From: CAYPZL01 sp964415045
GTDB lineage: Bacteria; Planctomycetota; Phycisphaerae; Sedimentisphaerales; Anaerobacaceae
Length of the DNA: 25,753 bases
Direction: 5' to 3'
Assembly (NCBI GenBank): GCA_964415045.1
Contig: CAYPZL010000067.1
Location: forward strand, 1-25,753
Shown: positions 7,216 to 13,392 of the stretch, piece after piece
How the letters are laid out: every line of letters begins with the position of its first letter
How positions within the stretch are numbered: position 1 is the stretch's first letter
Translations under genes and position numbers: made by a program
Notes under the pieces: generated by a model
What the model saw: the letters and a program-made list of their open reading frames with translations, nothing else
Database searches by the model: none
Told to the model about the DNA's origin: nothing

Positions 7216-7965
7216 TTGGTAGGCATTACCCTTCTGGAAACCCACAATCTGGTGAAGCGTTATTCCGGCCGGGCCGTCGTCAATGAGGTCTCGATCACGA
7301 TCAATCAGCGCAGCATCGTCGGCCTGCTCGGCCGAAACGGCGCCGGAAAGACAACCACCTTCAGGATGATTATGGGAATGGTCACCCCCGACCGCGGAAC
7401 GGTGGCCTTCGAGGGCCGGGAGATCACCAAACTGCCCATGTACAAGCGCGCTCGCCTGGGCGTCGGATACCTCTCGCAGGAACCGAGCATCTTCCAGCGG
7501 CTCAGCGTCCGCGACAACCTCCTGGCTATCCTGGAAACGATGTCGCTGACGCGGGGCGAGCGCACCCGCAAGGCGGACATGCTGATCGACCGCTTCGGCC
7601 TGCGCGAGGTCGCCAAGAGCCAGGGCCGCTTCCTCTCCGGCGGAGAACGACGAAAGCTCGAAATCGCCCGGGCCATGGTCACCGACCCGTCGCTGATTCT
7701 CCTGGACGAGCCCTTCAGCGGCGTGGACCCGATCGCCGTCGAGGATCTACAGGAGGAGATTCGCCGGCTCGTGGCCTCGGGCGTGAGCATCCTCATCACC
7801 GACCACAACGTCGAGCGGACCCTGGAAGTGGCCAACAAGGCCTACATCATCGACCACGGCAAAGTCATCGCCGCCGGCCCCCCGGCCGAGATCATCCGCG
7901 ACGAGCTCGTCAAGAAGAGCTACCTCGGAAACACCTTCGCCGGCCACGAATTCGACGAACAGTAA
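7216..7965 (+). CDS. lptB: LPS export ABC transporter ATPase LptB
   Basis: LptB powers the LptFG complex that extracts lipopolysaccharide from the inner membrane. The 249-residue protein starts at TTG 7216, preceded by GAGGTG at 7205-7210; no in-frame ATG is nearby. It has Walker A GRNGAGKT (39-46), a Q-loop SQEPSIF, the signature LSGGERRKLEIARA, Walker B LILLDEPFSGVDP and the H-loop ITDHNV. The tyrosine/SQEPSIF-(x)-RLSV pattern and the LSGGERRKLEIARA form are those of LptB rather than LivF-type branched amino acid ATPases. Partners LptF/LptG are not in the window. The next gene begins 11 bases after the stop, so it probably leads the operon. Confidence 0.9.
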   Translation: MVGITLLETHNLVKRYSGRAVVNEVSITINQRSIVGLLGRNGAGKTTTFRMIMGMVTPDRGTVAFEGREITKLPMYKRARLGVGYLSQEPSIFQRLSVRDNLLAILETMSLTRGERTRKADMLIDRFGLREVAKSQGRFLSGGERRKLEIARAMVTDPSLILLDEPFSGVDPIAVEDLQEEIRRLVASGVSILITDHNVERTLEVANKAYIIDHGKVIAAGPPAEIIRDELVKKSYLGNTFAGHEFDEQ

Positions 7966-7976
7966 GGGTCCAGCCC

Positions 7977-9227
7977 ATGGCCATCACAAACATAAAGGTC
8001 TCCAACTTCAAAAGCTTCAAAGACCTCGACTTGAACCTGGGCCCCTTCAACGTCGTCATAGGCGCCAACGCCGCCGGAAAATCAAACTTCGTCGAGATAT
8101 TCAAATTTCTGCGAACCGTCCAGCAGGAGGATCTTGTTGATGCGATCTCCCTCCACGGTGGGCCCGATTCGATTCTGAACAGAAACGTCGGTTCTTCAAA
8201 GCCTTTACGGATGCGGACCGTCTCCGACCAGAAAATGACGTGGCCGGGACAGGTGGGCTGTTTTGCGTATGAGACGACATATGAGTTTAGTCTTCAGGCT
8301 GGGAGTCTTCCGAATGGGCTGCGCGTTGGAGATGAACGTTTTGTGCAGAGATTGCGGACGACCGCGGAGGACGAACAGATTGAATTCGAGATCGCGATCC
8401 TCATGTCCGAGGGTAAGCGAAAGGTCGAGATCAGTCCCCCAGACATATCGGAGCGGATCAAGGACAGAAGAAGCCACTTGGGCCCTTCCTCATCTCTCAC
8501 ACTCCACGCATATATCGAACAACTGCGTGAGGTCTTTTCGGGCGCAGCAACAAATGCGCTGCTGCCGCATTTAGGTCTCTTCGGTATGATAAGGCCGTTC
8601 GGCAACCTTTTCGGGCGGGTGGGTGTCTATGACATAGACCCGCGCGCGGTCAAGAGACCGCACGATACGGCAGGAAGAGCCGCCCTCGACGAACACGGCG
8701 AGAACCTGGCCCTCGTTCTTAAAAAGATTCTCGCTGACCCCGAGAAGAGTCGCAAGTTTCACAATCTCGTGCGATACTTGCTCCCGTTCGTGGCGGAGGT
8801 GGGGACAGAGAAGTACCTGGGAGAGTCTGTCCTCTTGAGGCTTCGCGAGGAGTATTACGAGGGGGACCTCCTTGCGAATCTGCTGTCGGATGGGACCGTT
8901 GACGTGGTCGCCCTTATCATCGCGTTGTTCTTCGAGGACAAGGACGTGGTCATCATCGAGGAGCCCGAGCGGAACATCCATCCGCATCTGATCTCCGGGT
9001 TGGTGACGTTGATGAAGGATGCGGCCCGGAACAAGCAGGTCATTATTACGACGCACAGCCCTGAAGTCGTAAGACACGCCGGAGTGGAGAACTTGCTGCT
9101 GCTGTCGAGGGACAAGGAAGGCTTCTCCACAGTGTCGAAGCCGGCCGAAAAGGAGGCGGTGAAGGTATTTCTCAAGAACGAGCTGGGTCTCGATGAGTTA
9201 TTCGTTCAAGATGTTCTTTCGATTTGA
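7977..9227 (+). CDS. OLD-like AAA ATPase (AAA_21/AAA_15 type)
   Basis: The 416-residue protein opens with the ABC/SMC-type ATPase start ITNIKVSNFKSFKDLDLNLG, Walker A GANAAGKS (29-36), an ABC-like LSDGTVDVVAL (about 303-313), Walker B VVIIEEPERNIHP (about 324-336) and a TTHSPEV switch (about 357-363). These features fit the overcoming-lysogenization-defect-like ATPases common in phage defence. Unlike single-chain OLD proteins it has no C-terminal Toprim domain; a Toprim-like protein is encoded 6 bases downstream, giving a split arrangement like that of PARIS AriA/AriB. The start is 11 bases after lptB, and the pair lies between lptB and def. A sensor role is inferred, not shown. Confidence 0.85.
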   Translation: MAITNIKVSNFKSFKDLDLNLGPFNVVIGANAAGKSNFVEIFKFLRTVQQEDLVDAISLHGGPDSILNRNVGSSKPLRMRTVSDQKMTWPGQVGCFAYETTYEFSLQAGSLPNGLRVGDERFVQRLRTTAEDEQIEFEIAILMSEGKRKVEISPPDISERIKDRRSHLGPSSSLTLHAYIEQLREVFSGAATNALLPHLGLFGMIRPFGNLFGRVGVYDIDPRAVKRPHDTAGRAALDEHGENLALVLKKILADPEKSRKFHNLVRYLLPFVAEVGTEKYLGESVLLRLREEYYEGDLLANLLSDGTVDVVALIIALFFEDKDVVIIEEPERNIHPHLISGLVTLMKDAARNKQVIITTHSPEVVRHAGVENLLLLSRDKEGFSTVSKPAEKEAVKVFLKNELGLDELFVQDVLSI

Positions 9228-9233
9228 ACTGTT

Positions 9234-9779
9234 ATGTGCAGATGTATCTATGTGTTTCTCGAAGGCGACACGGATGAACGCTTCTTCAATGTGATAATAC
9301 GGCCCATTCTTGGACAGCGATACGCGGCCGTCGTTCCGTGGCGATACGCCCAACGGTCGAAGGAAGACGTGAAGAGGGCTCTACAATCTGTTCGCGACGG
9401 GAAAGCTGATTATCTTTTTCTGGAAGATATCGACACCTATCCATGTGTGACCGCGAGAAAGGAAGATTTGCTCAAGACCTACAAGCAACGGATCGACCCT
9501 ACGTGGGCAATCGTGGTGGTGAGAGAAATCGAGGGCTGGTACCTGGCCGGCCTGGACGACGAAGCCCGGCAGGAGTTTGGCATCTCGCCGAATCGTCATC
9601 GCCATACGGATGACCTCACAAAGGAGCAGTTTGAGAGTCTGATGCCCAGGAAATTTGATTCGATCACTGATTTTATGGATGAGATTCTAAAAAGATTCCG
9701 TGTCGAGACGGCCAAGGGAAAGAATCGATCCTTTTGTTATTTGATGGACGTGCTGGAGGCACGGTTAAGAAAGGTGTAG
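9234..9779 (+). CDS. Small Toprim-like (DUF4276/DUF4435-type) protein, partner of AAA ATPase
   Basis: The 181-residue protein has the acidic pattern of Toprim nuclease-like domains: IYVFLEGDTDERFF with E10, D12 and D14, then LEDIDTYP with D65 and D67, and a REIEGWYLA segment (about 98-105). Proteins of this pattern (DUF4276 and DUF4435 groups) are found next to AAA ATPases in defence loci. ATG 9234 is 6 bases after the ATPase stop, and the frame ends 3 bases before def, so all three are probably on one transcript. It could be the effector nuclease of the module. Which DUF family it belongs to is uncertain. Confidence 0.65.
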   Translation: MCRCIYVFLEGDTDERFFNVIIRPILGQRYAAVVPWRYAQRSKEDVKRALQSVRDGKADYLFLEDIDTYPCVTARKEDLLKTYKQRIDPTWAIVVVREIEGWYLAGLDDEARQEFGISPNRHRHTDDLTKEQFESLMPRKFDSITDFMDEILKRFRVETAKGKNRSFCYLMDVLEARLRKV

Positions 9780-9782
9780 GCA

Positions 9783-10307
9783 ATGGACCACATTGATGTG
9801 GACAAGTGTAAGATCACGCATTATCCGGCGGCGGTTTTGGGTCGGCCGGCGGAGCCGGTGGGGGAGATTGACGAGACGATTCGGCGGTTGGTGGAGAAGA
9901 TGACGGACATCATGCTGGCGAACAAGGGGATGGGTCTGGCGGCTCCACAGGCCGGCGTGGGTCTGCGGCTGTTCATCATTTCCCTGGACGGCACGCGCGA
10001 GAACGTGCGGGCCTACATCAACCCCACCGTGACCCCGGCGGGCGATCTCGATGAGAAGGAGGAAGGATGCCTTTCCGTGCCGGGGATATGGCCGAAGATC
10101 CGCCGCTACACAAGGGCCACGGTCACCGCGACGGACCTCGACGGCAACGAGTTTACCGAGGAGGCCGATGGGATCTACGCCCGCTGCCTGCAGCATGAGA
10201 ACGACCACCTCGAGGGCCGGACGATTGTCAGCCGTATGGGCCAAGCCGCCAAAATCGCCAACCGGCGGCAATTGAAGAAGCTCGCGCGGGAGCAGCAGGG
10301 CAAGTGA
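9783..10307 (+). CDS. def: Peptide deformylase
   Basis: Def removes the formyl group from the initiator methionine of new proteins. The 174-residue protein has all three motifs: GMGLAAPQ (49-56), EGCLS (94-98) and HENDH (138-142), with Cys96 and the two His residues as metal ligands. Its length is typical. It is followed by fmt, the enzyme that adds the same formyl group, the classic def-fmt pairing, although here 76 bases with a heptanucleotide repeat separate them. Confidence 0.96.
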   Translation: MDHIDVDKCKITHYPAAVLGRPAEPVGEIDETIRRLVEKMTDIMLANKGMGLAAPQAGVGLRLFIISLDGTRENVRAYINPTVTPAGDLDEKEEGCLSVPGIWPKIRRYTRATVTATDLDGNEFTEEADGIYARCLQHENDHLEGRTIVSRMGQAAKIANRRQLKKLAREQQGK

Positions 10308-10320
10308 CGAATCCCTTGTC

Positions 10321-10355
10321 GATTTCGGATTGACGATTGCGGATTGACGATTGCG
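10321..10355 (+). repeat. Heptanucleotide repeat between def and fmt
   Basis: Five consecutive 7-nt units: GATTTCG, GATTGAC, GATTGCG, GATTGAC and GATTGCG, then a degenerate GATAGCT. Same family as the arrays in mnmE and rsmB. The GATTGAC variant contains TGA in one frame, which is tolerable here because the region is non-coding. Confidence 0.9.
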
Positions 10356-10383
10356 GATAGCTTTTGCTGGTGGGCCATTTACC

Positions 10384-11337
10384 ATGAACATCGTTTATCT
10401 CGGCAGCGGCGAATTCGGTCTTCCCTGCCTCAATGCCCTGGCGGCGTCGCCTCACGATCTGTCGCTTCTGGTGACGCAGCCGGCGCGGGGGTCGGGTCGG
10501 GGCCGCAAGCGGTGCGCCACGGCGGTCTGCTGCTGGGCCCGGGCCCGCGGGCTGCCTTTCATCGAGACCGAGAACGTCAACACGCCGGATGTGGTCGCCA
10601 GGATCGCCGCCTGCCGGCCGGATGTCATCGTCGTCATCGCATTCGGGCAGAAGATCGGGCCCGAGCTGGTGGCCCTGCCGCCCAAGGGAGCGATCAACGT
10701 GCACGCCTCGCTCCTGCCCAAGTACCGCGGCGCCGCTCCGATCAACTGGGCGATTGTCAAAGGCGAGACGCACACCGGCATCAGCATCATCACGTTAGCG
10801 GATAAGATCGACGCCGGGGACATCCTCGGCCAGTCGCAGACGGAAATCGGCCCCCACGAGACCGCCGGGCAGCTTCACGACCGCCTGGCCGAGCTGTCGG
10901 CCCCGCTGCTGCTCGATACCCTGGGGCAACTCGAAGCCGGCACGGCCACGTACGTCAAGCAAGACGACGCCGAGGCCACCTTCGCCTCGAAGCTGCGCAA
11001 GGCCGACGGCGTGCTGGATTTCGGCGAGCCGGCGCCGGTTCTGTCGCGCAAGGTGCGCGGTTTCTGGCCCTGGCCCGGGGCGTCCGCGTGTCACGTCTCC
11101 AAAGAGACGCAGAAATCGACGCGCGTGACGCTGGCGCTGGCCGACGTGATCTGGGGTCCGAACCCGCCCGGCTCGGTTCCCGGGACATTCGACGAGGACC
11201 TGAACCTGATTTGCGGCGAAGGCAAACTGGGGATCATGAAGATCAAGCCCGCCAACTCGCACCTGATGGAGTTCCGCGATTTCATCAACGGCTGGCGCGT
11301 CCGCCCGGGCGACCGCCTGACGAAAGTGGAGCAGTAA
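10384..11337 (+). CDS. fmt: Methionyl-tRNA formyltransferase
   Basis: Fmt formylates Met-tRNA(fMet) using 10-formyl-tetrahydrofolate. The 317-residue protein starts at ATG 10384 (MNIVYLGSGEFG), where the conserved family N-terminus begins; an upstream in-frame ATG at 10351 would add repeat-encoded residues. The catalytic Asn105, His107 and Asp143 are recognised in INVHASLLPKYRGAAPI and KIDAGDIL. The C-terminal OB-like domain follows from about 205. It ends one base before rsmB. Confidence 0.95.
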   Translation: MNIVYLGSGEFGLPCLNALAASPHDLSLLVTQPARGSGRGRKRCATAVCCWARARGLPFIETENVNTPDVVARIAACRPDVIVVIAFGQKIGPELVALPPKGAINVHASLLPKYRGAAPINWAIVKGETHTGISIITLADKIDAGDILGQSQTEIGPHETAGQLHDRLAELSAPLLLDTLGQLEAGTATYVKQDDAEATFASKLRKADGVLDFGEPAPVLSRKVRGFWPWPGASACHVSKETQKSTRVTLALADVIWGPNPPGSVPGTFDEDLNLICGEGKLGIMKIKPANSHLMEFRDFINGWRVRPGDRLTKVEQ

Positions 11338-11338
11338 A

Positions 11339-12778
11339 ATGGCCGGGGGGGGCTTCAAATCGGCGCGCGCGGTGGCGGCCGACGTCCTGCGCCGCTTCGA
11401 CGCAAGCCGGGATTACGTCGCTCCCGTGCTGGAGAGCCTCCTGGAGCAGACCGAAGAGAGACAGCGCACTACCGATCTGGTCTACGGGACGATCCGCAAC
11501 CTTCGGGCTGTCGACGCGGTGATTCTTCAATTCTCCGGGCGACCGGTCGAGCGCATCGCACCCAACCTGCGGAGCATCATCAGGGTCGGCGTGTACGAAC
11601 TCGTATACAACACCGCCACGCCGGTCTATTCGATCGTCAACGAAGCCGTGAACAACGCCAGGCGGGCCGGGGGCAGGAAACAGACGGGCTTTGTCAACGC
11701 CGTCCTGCGCCAGGTCGTCCGGCACATCGCTGATCGCCAGGCCGAGCTCGCCGGCGCCGGCACGAGGCGAACGCTCGTGCAGACCGCGGATCGAGGGTGC
11801 GAGTTTGATGTCGATTTCCTGCCCGATCCCGATACCGCGCGTGCCGAGTTTCTCAGCGTCTGCTTCTCGCTACCGAAGTGGCTGGTCGGCGAGTGGATCG
11901 AGACCTTCGGCCCCGAAGAAACGCGGCAGATCTGCCTGGGCTCCAACCGCAGGCCGAGCGTCTACGTTCGACCCAACACCCTGCGAACGAACGCAGAGGA
12001 TCTGTTGTGGCGGTTCGAACAAGCCGGTGTGCAGGCGGAGATCGTGTCCCAGACCGGCGCCTGTTTGCCTGGTGACATGCTGAAAATCACAAGCCCGCAG
12101 TCGGTGACGCAGCTTCCCGGCTTCCCTGAGGGCCGGTTCGCCGTGCAGGATCCGGCGGCCGCCGGCGCGGTGCGCCGGCTCGACCCGCAGCCTGATTGGA
12201 CGATCCTGGACCTGTGCGCCGCGCCGGGCACGAAGACCGCGCAGCTTGCCGAAGCCACGGGAGACGCCGCCCGGATCGTCGCCACCGACATCGACGCCAA
12301 ACGTCTGGAGAAGGTCCACGAAAATGTCACCCGCCTCGGCCTAAAGAGCGTAACCGTCGTCCCCTACACCCAACTCGAATCCCCAATCCCCAATCTTCAA
12401 TCCCCAATCCCCAATCGCCAATCCCCAATGCCCCCGGCCCCCGGCACATTCGACGCCGTCCTCGTCGATGCCCCCTGCTCGAACACGGGCGTCCTGGCCA
12501 AACGCGTCGAGGTCCGCCATAGAATCTGCCCCGAGGCTGTGCAGAATTTGGCGCAGACCCAGAGGGAGCTGTTGGAAAAGGCCGCCGCCTTCGTCAAGCC
12601 GGGCGGCAGAATCTGCTACAGCACGTGCAGCATCCAGAGACAAGAGAATCAGGACGTCGTCGCCGCCTTCCTCGCCGACCGCGCCGCCTTCACGCTGACC
12701 GACGAAGACCTTTGCCTGCCCTCGGCCCAACCCTTCGACCACGACGGCGCCTACACCGCCATCCTGACGCACCAATAG
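11339..12778 (+). CDS. rsmB: 16S rRNA (cytosine-967-C5)-methyltransferase RsmB with repeat insertion
   Basis: RsmB methylates C967 of 16S rRNA. The 479-residue protein has an N-terminal NusB-like helical domain (about 5-140) and a SAM-dependent methyltransferase domain: motif I LDLCAAPGTKT (290-300), motif IV DAPCS (377-381), and motif VI YSTCS (427-431) with the catalytic Cys, followed by ENQDVV. RsmB is usually about 430-450 residues. About 19 extra residues (347-365, SPIPNLQSPIPNRQSPMPP) lie between motifs III and IV and are encoded by eight 7-nt units. The frame is intact on both sides. It is the last gene of the lptB-def-fmt-rsmB series. The def-fmt-rsmB order is a widely conserved arrangement. 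Confidence 0.94.
   Translation: MAGGGFKSARAVAADVLRRFDASRDYVAPVLESLLEQTEERQRTTDLVYGTIRNLRAVDAVILQFSGRPVERIAPNLRSIIRVGVYELVYNTATPVYSIVNEAVNNARRAGGRKQTGFVNAVLRQVVRHIADRQAELAGAGTRRTLVQTADRGCEFDVDFLPDPDTARAEFLSVCFSLPKWLVGEWIETFGPEETRQICLGSNRRPSVYVRPNTLRTNAEDLLWRFEQAGVQAEIVSQTGACLPGDMLKITSPQSVTQLPGFPEGRFAVQDPAAAGAVRRLDPQPDWTILDLCAAPGTKTAQLAEATGDAARIVATDIDAKRLEKVHENVTRLGLKSVTVVPYTQLESPIPNLQSPIPNRQSPMPPAPGTFDAVLVDAPCSNTGVLAKRVEVRHRICPEAVQNLAQTQRELLEKAAAFVKPGGRICYSTCSIQRQENQDVVAAFLADRAAFTLTDEDLCLPSAQPFDHDGAYTAILTHQ
12378..12433 (+). repeat. Heptanucleotide repeat inside rsmB
   Basis: Eight exact 7-nt units: AATCCCC x2, AATCTTC, AATCCCC x2, AATCGCC, AATCCCC and AATGCCC. This is the reverse-complement orientation of the units at 10321 and of the left arm in mnmE. 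In the rsmB frame it reads as a heptapeptide repeat of SPIPNLQ type. Confidence 0.95.
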
Positions 12779-12823
12779 ACCCGCCCCCGCTGCCCACGAC
12801 GAAGCAACAGATTACAGTGGACC

Positions 12824-12852
12824 TTGTCCGAAAGCTCCGGCGATGGTATACT
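12824..12852 (+). promoter_or_regulatory. Promoter of the toxin-antitoxin pair, predicted leaderless
   Basis: TTGTCC (12824-12829) and TATACT (12847-12852) are spaced 17 bases apart. The antitoxin ATG at 12859 is only 6 bases after the -10 box, so the transcript would start at or next to the start codon. Confidence 0.6.
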
Positions 12853-12858
12853 AATGTC

Positions 12859-13044
12859 ATGACGAGCAAAGACCTGGCCATCAAAACGATCCAGGAACTG
12901 CCGGACTCGGCGACCTGGGAGGAGATTGAGGAGCGCATTCGCTTCCTCGCCGGCGTCGACAAGGGCCTGGCGGATGTGAAGGCCGGCAGAGTCGTTCCCC
13001 ACGAGGAAGTGAAGCAAAGTCTCAAAACATGGCTTTCCAGATAG
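12859..13044 (+). CDS. Antitoxin of ParE/RelE-type pair
   Basis: A 61-residue acidic, helical protein (MTSKDLAIKTIQELPDSATW..., then ERIRFLAGVDKGLADV and VPHEEVKQSLKTWL). Small proteins with an LPDxATWEEI start and a VPHEEV tail are common partners of ParE/RelE toxins. It overlaps the toxin gene by 16 bases, the usual coupled order with antitoxin first. No Shine-Dalgarno sequence is seen before the ATG, in line with the promoter position. Family assignment rests on pattern and context. Confidence 0.75.
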   Translation: MTSKDLAIKTIQELPDSATWEEIEERIRFLAGVDKGLADVKAGRVVPHEEVKQSLKTWLSR

Positions 13045-13328
13045 TCTGGTCTCAAACAGGCGCCGAAGACCTCAGGCAGATCGTCCAGTTCATCGCCACG
13101 GACGACCCGGGCGCCGCCGCCCGTCTCGCGGATCGTATCGTAGGCCGCATCGAGATCGCATCCGAGTTGCCCTTTTCCAATCGATCCGTTCCCGAGAAGG
13201 CGGAGCAATGTCTTCGAGAGATCATCCTGAAGCCGTATCGAATCGTGTACCATGTGGATGAGAGGCAAGAGACCATTCACATCCTTAGAGTGTGGCACGC
13301 TGCCCGCGGCGCACCCGATCTCCCATAG
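13029..13328 (+). CDS. ParE/RelE-type toxin
   Basis: A 99-residue basic protein with the RelE/ParE superfamily layout: an N-terminal strand FQIVWSQTGAEDL, helices (LRQIVQFIA...AARLADRIV), then the core strands REIILKPYRIVYHVDE and IHILRVWHAAR. ParE poisons gyrase and RelE cleaves mRNA; the sequence alone does not separate them, although the ILRVWHAAR ending is commonly labelled ParE. The gene is intact and in frame with a normal length. Confidence 0.85.
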   Translation: MAFQIVWSQTGAEDLRQIVQFIATDDPGAAARLADRIVGRIEIASELPFSNRSVPEKAEQCLREIILKPYRIVYHVDERQETIHILRVWHAARGAPDLP

Positions 13329-13392
13329 CCATCCTCCAGCCTCTGCTTGGTCGAGACGGGCCGAGGGGAGAAGTTGTCCAACGGCGCTGAGG

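Noticed and set aside
12010..12030. GGTTCGAA-like word as a tRNA T-loop
   Set aside because: It lies inside rsmB coding sequence, and no acceptor stem or anticodon arm can be formed around it.
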